In this document: one piece after another, positions 15,099 through 24,129 of the stretch
Numbering within the stretch: position 1 is the stretch's first letter
How the letters are laid out: each line of letters opens with the position of its first letter
NCBI GenBank assembly: GCA_009777775.1
Contig: WRLE01000010.1
Coordinates: 71,177-133,338, forward strand
Source: Oscillospiraceae bacterium
GTDB lineage: Bacteria; Bacillota; Clostridia; Oscillospirales; Oscillospiraceae
Length of the DNA: 62,162 nucleotides
Reading direction: 5' to 3'
Notes under the pieces: generated by a model
Databases searched by the model: none
What the model saw: the letters and a program-made list of their open reading frames with translations, nothing else
What the model was told of the DNA's origin: nothing
Program-made: the position numbers and the translations under genes

Positions 15099-17024
15099 TT
15101 AAACAAACACGTCTATTCCAAGGCTGCCTTTTGTCATTGTTTCAAGCTTCACTTTGGCATTGATTGGTGTTGCTTCTGTTTCTAGAATTCCTATTTCTGT
15201 GCCCATTAGTCGAAAGCCGATTTCTGCTAGTAGTTCGTGGAGCTTATATGTTTGTTCGCTGAAAGCATCCTTTTCATCGAGACCTCGCACTTCCATTTTA
15301 ACGGAAACATCCTTGTTTTTGAAACTAATGAGTCCCTCCCAGCGACCCATGTGTTCAAGCTCCAAAGCCAATAAAATATTGACATTCTCAGGGTCGATGG
15401 GTTTATTTCCCCTTTTTTTGAACACATATAGCTCCGCTGCTTCTTTTCTTTCATTGATATTAATGGGAATCTGCATATAAGCAAACTCTTTTATATTATC
15501 AAGTAAGCGCACATGATCCATTAGCCTTCGAGTTTGCTCAATTATTTCTCCCTTAGCTGGAGAGCTTGCTTTCGATATTGTCTCTTCCATGAGCATGAGT
15601 CTTGCAAAAAGCTCCTCTCTTGCTCGTTTTAATTCCAGTCCAGTATCTTTATTCTCTAGGCTTAATTGTGCGAATAATCCATCAAGTTGATTAGCTATTT
15701 TATCACTTTCCATGTTGATTTCATTGTTTTCATTCCCAGTAGCATTCAATAGCATGTTTGAAAATCTATCAAGCACTGGTGGTGGCGTGTCTTTAAATGC
15801 TTCCAACTCTGACAAAAGAGTGACAATTGCAGATTTAGCATCATCTACTGCTGTAGACGATAATGCATCAATGAATGGAGCAGCTTGAGACATGGAATTA
15901 GACGAAATAGTATCAGGTTCACCAGACTCTATTAAAGGTTCATTATAACCATCGACAGCAGTATCCATTAAAACAGCTGGATTTTCTGTGATGTTTGTTC
16001 CAACTAAAGCAACTTCCAACTCATTAGCGTTGTTTAATGCAAGTATACTATCACTTTGTTCAGTAACCATATCAACATTAGCAAAAACGATATTTTCACC
16101 ATTGACCAAGGGACTTCTTTCTTGCTCATTAACCGATGACAGTCCTTCTGTGAGGTTGCTTAAGCCATTTGTATGAAGCATCGTATGAGCCTTATCTATT
16201 TCACCATTTTGAACAAGGGCTACCCATTGTCCGATTGTAATCGTATCCCTCTCTGCTTCCATGGCTTTTGATTCATCTATGATTTCTCCACCGTTAAGGA
16301 AGCTTTCGATTTCGCTACCATCAATCGAACCATTTTCAAGTAGTTCCAAAAGCCTGTCCAACCTAGCGGATACCGAAAGAGTTTCAATATCAACAGGGGA
16401 GTCAGAAGGCACGCCCATATAAGACTCCAGTATAAGTGCCTCTTCCTGCTCGCTCGCCAATATCTCAGAAAGCGAGGCGATTAATGATGATGTATCCTCA
16501 TTTCTCGATAACGCAATTAACGCTGCCTCCACTAGACTTTCATCAGTTGCTAATCCATTTGCTGCTATGAATGCGGCTTGCTCCATGGTCATATCAGGGT
16601 ATTTGAAAAGAAGCTTCACCATCACGCGAGCAGAGTCCTCTGTGACTGGCAAATTCAAGTCTGCTAATCTGTTGGCATATGGCAAGAGGCTCTTATCTTC
16701 AAAACTGCGTTCAGCCTCCGCATAAGCGGATTTATCCACCGATTCAATTGTCTCCTTTATTGAAAGAAAAACGCTTCCATCTTCGCTTCCGCTCACTTGA
16801 AGCAAAACTAAATCACCTAGAGCAAATGATACAGGCGATTCTACCCTTGCTCGAAATATCTGCCCATTTTCAGCTTTCATCACTACAGCGTCTTTATTTG
16901 ATGATAGAACCTGCACCGATATTTCATCGCCAACTCTTAAGGACGCAGCAAATGAACCCGTATCAAATCTAATCTGCACTCCACCCGAGCTAGGTGTTAA
17001 AGCAGCATCTATTCGCATTGACAT
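15099..17024 (-). CDS. FliK-like flagellar hook-length control domain protein (YlqG type)
   Basis: 641 residues, cytoplasmic and exported if it acts like FliK. The N-terminal 90 residues are beta-rich (LRVGDEISVQVLSSNKDAVV, LVLLQVSGSEDGSVFLS). A long acidic, variable middle (about 95-500) follows, and the C-terminal 120 residues resemble the Flg_hook domain: AYMQIPININERKEAAELYV, LALELEHMGRWEGLISF, then LHELLAEIGFRLMGTE. ATG follows GGAGG by 6 nt. It sits immediately upstream of the FlhB-like gene, mirroring ylqG-ylqH; FliK and FlhB jointly control export specificity. Confidence 0.72.
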   Translation of the reverse strand: MSMRIDAALTPSSGGVQIRFDTGSFAASLRVGDEISVQVLSSNKDAVVMKAENGQIFRARVESPVSFALGDLVLLQVSGSEDGSVFLSIKETIESVDKSAYAEAERSFEDKSLLPYANRLADLNLPVTEDSARVMVKLLFKYPDMTMEQAAFIAANGLATDESLVEAALIALSRNEDTSSLIASLSEILASEQEEALILESYMGVPSDSPVDIETLSVSARLDRLLELLENGSIDGSEIESFLNGGEIIDESKAMEAERDTITIGQWVALVQNGEIDKAHTMLHTNGLSNLTEGLSSVNEQERSPLVNGENIVFANVDMVTEQSDSILALNNANELEVALVGTNITENPAVLMDTAVDGYNEPLIESGEPDTISSNSMSQAAPFIDALSSTAVDDAKSAIVTLLSELEAFKDTPPPVLDRFSNMLLNATGNENNEINMESDKIANQLDGLFAQLSLENKDTGLELKRAREELFARLMLMEETISKASSPAKGEIIEQTRRLMDHVRLLDNIKEFAYMQIPININERKEAAELYVFKKRGNKPIDPENVNILLALELEHMGRWEGLISFKNKDVSVKMEVRGLDEKDAFSEQTYKLHELLAEIGFRLMGTEIGILETEATPINAKVKLETMTKGSLGIDVFV

Positions 17025-17080
17025 TGCTTACCTCCAAAAAAGTCACATTAACATAAGCGTTAGTTTTAACATAAATATTA

Positions 17081-17107
17081 TTAACTTCTTTCTTTATTTG
17101 TCGATAA
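17081..17107 (+). promoter_or_regulatory. Candidate sigma-28 promoter of the cheC operon
   Basis: TTAA, 15 nt, GTCGATAA: the -10 matches 7 of 8 and the -35 3 of 4. The same TTTGTCGATAAAT string occurs upstream of the chemoreceptor gene at 26783. Confidence 0.45.
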
Positions 17108-17158
17108 ATAGAGTATCGGACTTAAGACTGCTGTAAAATCTTCCGATGGAGTAGGCAA

Positions 17159-17791
17159 ATGCCCGAATGTAACGATGACGACTTAATGAAGCATCTTGAT
17201 GTTTTCAAAGAAATTGGAAACATAGGAGCTGGAAATGCAGCCTCTGCCCTTGCCGGTCTATTGAACCGCAGAATATCAATGAGCGTACCCGATGCCTCCG
17301 TAGTGACATTCAACGACATGATGAATGTACTGGACGGACCTGAAACCTTAGTTTCCGGAATGCTGGTTGATTTTTCTGGTGAAATGAACGGCTTTATTAT
17401 GCTGCTTCTAAAAATGAACGATGCCATGGCTATGGTTGCTCAGGCACTTGAGATACAGGCTCGTGATGTAAACACGCCTAATTTTGATTTGGACGAAATG
17501 GAGCGTGATACTCTCACCGAAATAGCAAACATATTGGTAGGTTCTTTCCTATCGGCTATTTCAACCATGTCTGGCTTGCACATCGTTCCATCTGTCCCGC
17601 AAATCGCCATCGATATGCTCGGTGCGATTATAAGCATCGCCACTGTTCAATATGGACAGATTGGAGACTCGGTGCTATTTCTGAAAACGCAATTCGAAGA
17701 CCTCGATGGAGAAATTGCCGGACACTTTTTTTTGATTCCTGATTATGTATCATATAATAAACTTCTCGGTTCATTAGGATTGGATAGCTGA
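17159..17791 (+). CDS. cheC: Chemotaxis phosphatase CheC
   Basis: 210-residue CheC, a CheY-P phosphatase whose activity is enhanced by CheD. Both pseudo-symmetric active-site helices carry the essential Glu and Asn: FKEIGNIGAGNAASALAGLL near residue 16 and LTEIANILVGSFLSAIS near 120. ATG follows GGAG by 7 nt. It is the first gene of cheC-cheD-cheY-cheA. Having two intact sites sets it apart from FliY or CheX. Confidence 0.95.
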   Translation: MPECNDDDLMKHLDVFKEIGNIGAGNAASALAGLLNRRISMSVPDASVVTFNDMMNVLDGPETLVSGMLVDFSGEMNGFIMLLLKMNDAMAMVAQALEIQARDVNTPNFDLDEMERDTLTEIANILVGSFLSAISTMSGLHIVPSVPQIAIDMLGAIISIATVQYGQIGDSVLFLKTQFEDLDGEIAGHFFLIPDYVSYNKLLGSLGLDS

Positions 17792-17792
17792 T

Positions 17793-18272
17793 ATGGGATT
17801 GATTGTTGTTGGTATGGCGGATCTGAAAGTAGCAAAGCATCCCGACATTCTAACGACTCTGGGTTTAGGGTCATGTATAGGTATAACGCTTTACGATAGA
17901 GTTCATAAAATCGGTGGACTCGCTCATGTTATGCTGCCCACATATAAAGGATTTGAAGGGCAGAATATCGCAAAATTCGCCGATTCTGCCATAATTGAAC
18001 TATTGAATCAAATCACCCGCAGCGGCGCATCTCGAAACTCATTGGTGGCAAAAATCGCAGGCGGTGCCCATATGTTCGGTAAGTCCCAAAACAGCGACAT
18101 CATGAAAATCGGCGAGCGCAACGCCAAAGCCAGCCTGGCTATATTGAACCAGCTTCGTATTCCAGTACAGGGAAACGATACTGGCGGCAACCACGGGCGT
18201 ACCATCGAGTTGGATATCGACACAGGCGCGCTGAAAATAAAAACAGTTGGTTTAGGCGAAAAATATATTTAA
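17793..18272 (+). CDS. cheD: Chemoreceptor glutamine deamidase CheD
   Basis: 159-residue CheD, which deamidates receptor glutamines and forms a regulatory complex with CheC. The catalytic Cys lies in TTLGLGSCIGITLYD, with His in GGLAHVMLP, and the conserved AKIAGGAHMF and GNDTGGNHGRTI segments follow. It begins 1 nt after the cheC stop without a clear ribosome-binding site, so it is probably translationally coupled. Confidence 0.95.
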   Translation: MGLIVVGMADLKVAKHPDILTTLGLGSCIGITLYDRVHKIGGLAHVMLPTYKGFEGQNIAKFADSAIIELLNQITRSGASRNSLVAKIAGGAHMFGKSQNSDIMKIGERNAKASLAILNQLRIPVQGNDTGGNHGRTIELDIDTGALKIKTVGLGEKYI

Positions 18273-18320
18273 AAAGCAATTACCATTGCTAATAAATAAC
18301 ACATATACAGGAGGGATATT

Positions 18321-18677
18321 ATGGCCAAGGTGTTAATCGTTGACGATGCAGCATTCATGAGAATCTCCATCAAAAACATGCTCACCAAAAACGGTTACGA
18401 AGTTATTGGTGAGGCTGAAAATGGGCTCATCGGCGTTGAGCTTTATAAGGAGCTTCAACCGGATATTGTAACCATGGACATCACTATGCCAGAAATGAGC
18501 GGACTCGATGCTTTAAAAGAGATCCAAAAACACGATCCTCAAGCAAAGGTCGTCATGGTTTCAGCAATGGGTCAAGAAGCCATGGTTAGAGAAGCGATCG
18601 TTTCTGGCGCTAAAGGCTTTATTGTCAAACCTTTTAAAGAAGAAGGTATAATTGCGGCGATAAAAAAATTGGCATAA
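18321..18677 (+). CDS. cheY: Chemotaxis response regulator CheY
   Basis: 118-residue single receiver domain: acidic pair in VLIVDDAAFMR (Asp8, Asp9), phosphoacceptor Asp in DIVTMDITMPEMSG, the Ser of VVMVSAMGQ and the Lys of GFIVKPFK. It receives phosphate from CheA and signals to the flagellar switch. A strong AGGAGG site precedes the ATG. The gene lies between cheD and cheA. Confidence 0.95.
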   Translation: MAKVLIVDDAAFMRISIKNMLTKNGYEVIGEAENGLIGVELYKELQPDIVTMDITMPEMSGLDALKEIQKHDPQAKVVMVSAMGQEAMVREAIVSGAKGFIVKPFKEEGIIAAIKKLA

Positions 18678-18763
18678 GCATATATGGGGTACATGAAGAC
18701 TTTCCGTATGCTAAATTTTGCATACAGTTTAATACAAGGTAATACCGATGGGAGGTGGCACTA

Positions 18764-20782
18764 ATGCGTGAAAAAGACCCAATGTTTGATGTGTTTATTT
18801 TTGAAACGCAGCAGTTATTGGAGTCCCTTGAGGAGACATTACTCCAAAGCGAAAAAGAAAAATCCCTGAGCAGCGATCATATAAACGAGATATTCAGGGT
18901 AATGCATACAATCAAAGGCTCCGCATCCATGATGTCCTTCGACAATCTAGCAAAACTCGCCCATGCGCTAGAAGATATGTTCGATAAAATAAGAGAAGGA
19001 AAAACAAGGACAGATTCCGATGCTTTAGAAGGGGTTTTTGACCTAACCCTTGTTGCCCTAGATAATTTCAAAGAAGAAATCGACAAGCTCTCCGCAGGGA
19101 TGGAAGCGGATGGAGATTTTGACAACCTCAACGACCAGATCCATGCCCATCTCGCGCTTATTATGGGAGAAGAAGCAGCACCCAGTGCTTCTAGCACCGT
19201 TTCTAGTATGCAAACTGGAGATACCAGCACTTACGTTGATTCCGATTCTCCATATTATAAAATTACGATACTTTTCGAGCCGGAATGTCAAATGGAAAAT
19301 ATGCGTGCTTTCGGGGTGGCAAACGCTTTGACTCCATTGTGTGAAAAAATCAAAACGATTCCTGAGGATTTAAGTGACCCACACACAAGCGAGGAGATTG
19401 TTTCCAACGGATTTATCATTTATATTCAATCTGCGGAAAATCCCGATGTGATAACCGGACTCCTTGATGCGGTGATGTTTCTCCACAGCTCTAACATCTC
19501 GCTTCTTCCAGCCGATAGCGATGAACTTCCCGATGATATGCGCCCAAGAATCCTGGAAATCCGTAATGAAGAAACTGTTGCCGTCGATAGACCAACAACA
19601 ACAGTTTCAACAACTCAAAACTTCATCAGTGTCAATGTAAGCAAGCTTGACAATCTGATGAATCTCATGGGTGAAATCGTAACAACAGAATCCATGGTAA
19701 CGAAAAACCCCGAAGTGGCTAATCTCCATATCGAAGCTTTTGAACGCAGCAGCCAGGAGCTTAGAAAGCTGATAAAGGACCTCCAAGAAATCGTCATGTC
19801 CATCAGGATGCTCCCAGTTTCCAATGCATTTCAAAAAATGCACAGGCTTGTTAGGGATGTTAGCAAAAAGGTCGGCAAGGAAGTGGAGCTGACCCTCATT
19901 GGCGAAGAAACGGAAGTTGATAAAAATATCATCGACACCCTCTCTGACCCACTGATGCACCTCATTCGCAACGCAGTGGACCATGGAATCGAAACTCCCG
20001 ATGTTCGCGCCCAAAATGGGAAACCCACAACTGGAAAGATAACCCTTGAAGCTCGAAGCGCAGGGGACGATGTGGTCATATTGGTTCAAGACGATGGCAA
20101 GGGACTTGATAGGGATGTTCTCATTCAAAAGGCAACGGAAAAGGGACTCAACACAAAACCAGACCATGAAATTTCCGACAAAGAAGCATATAACATGATA
20201 TTCATGGCAGGTTTTTCCACAAACTCAGAAGTCACAGAGTTTTCCGGTCGAGGAGTCGGCATGGATGTGGTGAGAAGAAACATTGACAAGCTAGGTGGCA
20301 CAATTCTAGTGGATAGCACCCCAGGACAAGGGATGACAGTCCAAATAAGAATTCCGCTGACCTTGGCAATCATTGAAGGAATGAAACTACGAGTGGGTAA
20401 TCTCGTGTTCATAGCTCCAATGCTCTATATCCAAGAATCCTTCAAACCCAATGACGGCGATATATTCCTTGACCCCGATGGAAGCGAAATGATTATGATT
20501 CGCGGCGAAGTATATCCCGTAATGCGATTATACAGGATATTCGACATTCCACCGGATTACGAGAACCTGGACGATGGTATTCTAATAATGATATCAAATG
20601 ACGAAACCACATTTTGCCTCTTCGTGGATGAACTCATCGGCGAGCAGCAAGCAGTCATAAAACCTTTACCAGATTATATTCAAAGGCACAACATGGGCCT
20701 CCACGGAATAGGCGGCTGCGCCGTCCTAGGAGACGGCTCCATCAGCCTAATCATAGACATAAACAGCCTGGTCCCAGTATAA
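18764..20782 (+). CDS. cheA: Chemotaxis histidine kinase CheA
   Basis: 672 residues from the ATG at 18764, 8 nt after GGGAGG; an upstream GTG lies inside that site. The N-terminal HPt domain has the phosphorylated His in FRVMHTIKGSASMM (about residue 47). A CheY-binding P2-like domain spans about 160-270, a dimerisation helix pair about 300-350, and the ATPase has DPLMHLIRNAVDHGIETP (N box), DDGKGLDRD (G1) and GRGVGMDVVR (G2). The C-terminal CheW-like domain (about 540-672) docks receptors via CheW. Soluble; completes the cheC-cheD-cheY-cheA cluster. Confidence 0.96.
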   Translation: MREKDPMFDVFIFETQQLLESLEETLLQSEKEKSLSSDHINEIFRVMHTIKGSASMMSFDNLAKLAHALEDMFDKIREGKTRTDSDALEGVFDLTLVALDNFKEEIDKLSAGMEADGDFDNLNDQIHAHLALIMGEEAAPSASSTVSSMQTGDTSTYVDSDSPYYKITILFEPECQMENMRAFGVANALTPLCEKIKTIPEDLSDPHTSEEIVSNGFIIYIQSAENPDVITGLLDAVMFLHSSNISLLPADSDELPDDMRPRILEIRNEETVAVDRPTTTVSTTQNFISVNVSKLDNLMNLMGEIVTTESMVTKNPEVANLHIEAFERSSQELRKLIKDLQEIVMSIRMLPVSNAFQKMHRLVRDVSKKVGKEVELTLIGEETEVDKNIIDTLSDPLMHLIRNAVDHGIETPDVRAQNGKPTTGKITLEARSAGDDVVILVQDDGKGLDRDVLIQKATEKGLNTKPDHEISDKEAYNMIFMAGFSTNSEVTEFSGRGVGMDVVRRNIDKLGGTILVDSTPGQGMTVQIRIPLTLAIIEGMKLRVGNLVFIAPMLYIQESFKPNDGDIFLDPDGSEMIMIRGEVYPVMRLYRIFDIPPDYENLDDGILIMISNDETTFCLFVDELIGEQQAVIKPLPDYIQRHNMGLHGIGGCAVLGDGSISLIIDINSLVPV

Positions 20783-20815
20783 AGGCAGACACTAACAGTG
20801 AATCGTAGGCACAAA

Positions 20816-20852
20816 AAGTGTCATTCTGAACGAAGTGAAGAATCTTATTCCA
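20816..20852. repeat. GTCATTCTGAACGAAGTGAAGAATCT-type dispersed repeat
   Basis: AAGTGTCATTCTGAACGAAG then TGAAGAATCTTATTCC. Related copies occur at about 29056-29091 (inverted), 43182-43275 and 50236-50280. Confidence 0.65.
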
Positions 20853-20880
20853 CTACAAATGCAATATAAGTAATGCTCAA

Positions 20881-20915
20881 AACCCCGCAATGCAAACAAG
20901 CTGCATTGCGGGGTT
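20881..20915. terminator. Bidirectional intrinsic terminator between cheA and the zinc-ribbon gene
   Basis: AACCCCGCAATGC and GCATTGCGGGGTT form a perfect 13-bp stem with a 9-nt loop between two convergent genes. T-rich flanks are present on both sides though short. Confidence 0.85.
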
Positions 20916-20947
20916 GTTGTATTTTCACACTATTGAGCTAGAGACTA

Positions 20948-23218
20948 TTACCCCACTGGAATCTGTGGAATGGGTATCGGCTCTGGCTCAGGAGTCGTCA
21001 AGTCAGGAATGATGAGAGGAGAAGACGGCGTCTCCGTCACATATCCGCTGTCATCATAATCATCTCCATCAAATCCGCCTTCGATGAACATCACCACTCT
21101 CTCCATGAGTTCCATATCCCATTTATCGATGTTGATGAACTCGATTTCTTTAACTTTCACATTGTACTCGCCGATTATGCTGAATAAAAAACTGCTGCCA
21201 CGTTCATCGAATAAAAACTCAGACCCAGGAAAAGTATCAACAGTGAACGTAAATCCTGAGTTGTCGTTATCGATAATCAGTCTACCCGTGATTTCATCAT
21301 CATACCAGCCGTAATCATCTTTAATTGACAAAACATAGCGACCGGTAGATTTCTGCCATTCGGCTGTAAGTTTAATAGTGTAATATTCTGTCTTTATTTC
21401 GATGGTATTCACATAGCTTCCATTGGAAGAGTTTTCCTGATAATACCATATCATTTCAACTTCCTCTATATAATATCCATTATCAACGGAACTGGTGATT
21501 GACCAAGGATCTAAAACTGATTCACCAAAGTCTAGTACCACATTCATGAGTGTTCTATCAACATCACCCCAGCGAGAATTAATTATGATATCGTAATTAT
21601 ACTCTATCATCAAAAGTCTATTTTCATCAGCGTAGATAGTTCCAACAACACTACTTTCTTCAGAATACATTTCATCAAATTCTGCAATTACGCTTCTGAT
21701 TTCACCAAGAGCAGCATTGTAGCTCATTCCAATAGAATAGGCTGAAAAACGATTATATGCATCACGAATTTCATCATTGGATTCCAAATATTCATAAAAC
21801 TCGGTAAATACTTGAAGTATCGCAGCCTTTGGAATGACTATCTCATATTTCATACCAGAGTCTGTTCTTCCAATGGTGGAAAGGTCAACACTTTCAAAGG
21901 TAGTTTCACACAATTCAAGGACTCTCTCAATAGCTGCATAGGTTTCCGGTGAAATTTCGACTGCTTCCTTTGCTTCTGTGTTCATGACTTCTTGGATAAC
22001 ATCCACCATTGTGGTAAGGACACTCACAGTTGCTTGATCCAAACCAAATCTATTGGCAAATACAATAATATCATCGACAAATGTGGAATAGCGAATACCA
22101 TAATAATTATCATCGAACAATTTCGTTCCGATTGCTATTCTTTCTTTGTCCATGAAAAGCTCGGCATTTATGTTCTGATCACCGTAAAATGGGTCTACCC
22201 GTTCTAAACTAAATTCAATTGCAATATCCGAATCTTTCGCATTAGATGTAATTGCTAAGCTTAATGACAGTTCATTGAGATACATTGACTCTTCTATTAA
22301 AAAAGTGACTGTCGTCTTACCATCTGTCAAGCTTTCATTTAACAAACCAAAGAGAACCAGTGGAGATGAGTTTATGCGTTGCTGAATTTCTTGTGCGAAG
22401 TTTTCCATAGGAAGGGCTAGAGTCTCTACTCCTGTTGGTTTACGTCGTAGAAAAAATATAGTTCCTGCTATCAATGCGATAATGATAATTGGTACAGCGA
22501 CTTTTAGGAATAGTCCTCTTTTTGGTTTCCCAACAGGCTCGCCTTGGGTCTCCACAATACTGCTGGGTGGAGTTGTTGGTGCTGGTGGTGGAGGAGGTGC
22601 TACGGGTGGTGGAGGTGTTGCTGGGCTTGTAGAAGCTGCTGGGCTTGTAGTGGCTGCAGCGGGTTGCTCAGCTTGAGCAGCTGGTGGTGCATCTGTTGCT
22701 GCTGCTGCGGCAGGTTCCTCAGCTTCTTCTGTCGCTGCCTGATCCTCCTGCTCTGTTGATTCCTCCGCAGTTGGTTCTGCTGCTGGCTCTTCTGCTGCTG
22801 GCTCTTCTACTGCTGTCGCAGCTGGCTCTTCTGCCACTGCTTCTGCTTCTGCTTCTGCTTCTGCTTCTGCTTCTGCTTCTGCTTCTGCTTCTGCTTCTGC
22901 TTCTGCTTCTGCTTCTACTTCTGCTTCTGCTTCTACTTCTGCTTCTGCTTCTGCTTCTGCTGGTTCTTCCGCGACAGCAGCAGATACTTCCTCTACTGAC
23001 TCTACTTCAATAGGCGTTTCCGCAACTGCATCCTGTTCAGCAGACTCTTTTTCAGGTTCGTTATCTTCTATTATCGGTTCTTGTGACTCTATTATGAGTT
23101 CACCTTGTTCTTCATTCTCTACTTCACTATTAATATCTTCCAGTTCTTGCCTTGTTCCGCAATTCGTACAAAAGCGGGTTCCCTTTTCAAGCTCTGTACC
23201 GCAATTCGGACATTTCAT
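20948..23218 (-). CDS. Zinc-ribbon membrane protein with Ala-Glu repeat and large extracytoplasmic domain
   Basis: 756 residues. Two CxxC pairs at the N-terminus (KCPNCGTELEKGTRFCTNCG) form a zinc ribbon. Residues about 38-225 are acidic and low complexity, including a long (AE)n run around residues 90-127 encoded by a GCTTCT microsatellite (22836-22962), then Pro-rich PPPPVAPPPPPAP. A single membrane span (VAVPIIIIALIAGTIFFL, about 238-257) precedes a 480-residue outer domain with beta-rich segments. The layout is that of zinc-ribbon proteins with a cytoplasmic ribbon and an external sensor or binding domain; the specific function is unknown. GAGGG lies before the ATG. Confidence 0.75.
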   Translation of the reverse strand: MKCPNCGTELEKGTRFCTNCGTRQELEDINSEVENEEQGELIIESQEPIIEDNEPEKESAEQDAVAETPIEVESVEEVSAAVAEEPAEAEAEAEVEAEAEVEAEAEAEAEAEAEAEAEAEAEAEAEAVAEEPAATAVEEPAAEEPAAEPTAEESTEQEDQAATEEAEEPAAAAATDAPPAAQAEQPAAATTSPAASTSPATPPPPVAPPPPPAPTTPPSSIVETQGEPVGKPKRGLFLKVAVPIIIIALIAGTIFFLRRKPTGVETLALPMENFAQEIQQRINSSPLVLFGLLNESLTDGKTTVTFLIEESMYLNELSLSLAITSNAKDSDIAIEFSLERVDPFYGDQNINAELFMDKERIAIGTKLFDDNYYGIRYSTFVDDIIVFANRFGLDQATVSVLTTMVDVIQEVMNTEAKEAVEISPETYAAIERVLELCETTFESVDLSTIGRTDSGMKYEIVIPKAAILQVFTEFYEYLESNDEIRDAYNRFSAYSIGMSYNAALGEIRSVIAEFDEMYSEESSVVGTIYADENRLLMIEYNYDIIINSRWGDVDRTLMNVVLDFGESVLDPWSITSSVDNGYYIEEVEMIWYYQENSSNGSYVNTIEIKTEYYTIKLTAEWQKSTGRYVLSIKDDYGWYDDEITGRLIIDNDNSGFTFTVDTFPGSEFLFDERGSSFLFSIIGEYNVKVKEIEFINIDKWDMELMERVVMFIEGGFDGDDYDDSGYVTETPSSPLIIPDLTTPEPEPIPIPQIPVG
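22836..22962. repeat. Hexanucleotide GCTTCT microsatellite inside a gene
   Basis: About 20 near-perfect units of GCTTCT (interrupted by a few ACTTCT) encode alternating Ala-Glu (occasionally Val-Glu) on the minus strand. Units of six keep frame, so copy-number change would alter only linker length. Confidence 0.9.
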
Positions 23219-23388
23219 AAAATCCCTCTTTTCATATAATAAACTCCATACATTATAATACTTTTAGCGAAAATATGCAAGAAATAACAGAAATCTATAT
23301 TACACCCTTGACCTTAAAGTAGCTACAGCCTATAGAATGATTCTAATAAACTATACAGGGTAATAGCTAAATGAAAGGGTAACACTAC

Positions 23389-24069
23389 ATGAAACTGACT
23401 ATCAGATACAAAAGGGGTACACTTGTAATTACAATATGTTTACTACTTCTAATTCCCGCTTTTTTCATAGCAAACTCAATGGGCTTATTGCAAAATAAAG
23501 ACAAAAGAGAAACCATCGTGGCATGGACTCCAACAGTAAAACCTCTTGATTCCACTACTTATAAACCATCTGCTTTGACAGCTAGTAACCATGCAGCAAC
23601 ACTCACTAGACCATACGATATCAATATCAACGGGGGAACAGGTGGAACAACAAAAGACAGCCCACAATACTCATATTATAGTAGAGGCTGGAACACAGCT
23701 TCACAGTATTGGCTCTTGAGCGAAATATCCACTGCTGGATATAATGACATTGAGCTTTCATTTTGGACAAAAGGCTCGGCGACAGGACCGAAGGATTTTA
23801 CTTTGGAATATAGCCATGACGCAGTGACATGGCTACCGCTCACCGATAATGAAAACTTCCATATTAAGTACACAGTTGGTTCTGAAGGTAAATATATAGA
23901 GCTCGGACCATATAAGCTAAATGCATCCATGGAAAACATCGAAACATTATATATCCGTTTTCTCAATGTCAGTACACTATCTGTTTCAGGAGCAACTACA
24001 CAAAGCTCAGGTACTAACTATCTAACAGACATAATAATAACAGGCATCCCCATTGAAAACGAGTCATAA
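23389..24069 (+). CDS. Secreted or membrane-anchored protein of unknown function
   Basis: 226 residues. The N-terminus has basic residues then a hydrophobic core (LVITICLLLLIPAFFIA, residues 12-28), a signal peptide or anchor without a lipobox. The remainder is Ser/Thr/Tyr-rich and beta-like (YNDIELSFWTKGSATGPKDF, TLEYSHDAVTWLPL, IETLYIRFLNVSTLS), resembling a carbohydrate-binding-type beta sandwich, but I cannot assign a family. No LPXTG-like signal at the C-terminus despite the sortase gene 60 bp downstream. The ribosome-binding site is weak. Confidence 0.6.
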   Translation: MKLTIRYKRGTLVITICLLLLIPAFFIANSMGLLQNKDKRETIVAWTPTVKPLDSTTYKPSALTASNHAATLTRPYDININGGTGGTTKDSPQYSYYSRGWNTASQYWLLSEISTAGYNDIELSFWTKGSATGPKDFTLEYSHDAVTWLPLTDNENFHIKYTVGSEGKYIELGPYKLNASMENIETLYIRFLNVSTLSVSGATTQSSGTNYLTDIIITGIPIENES

Positions 24070-24129
24070 TTATACGTTATACAATCCTTTCGTATTGTTG
24101 CAAGTTGCTATTTATGATATGATGAAAAC

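Noticed and set aside
22684-23013. Plus-strand frame encoding almost pure poly-leucine
   Set aside because: It is the antisense reading of the GCTTCT repeat of the zinc-ribbon gene; composition is an artefact of the microsatellite.
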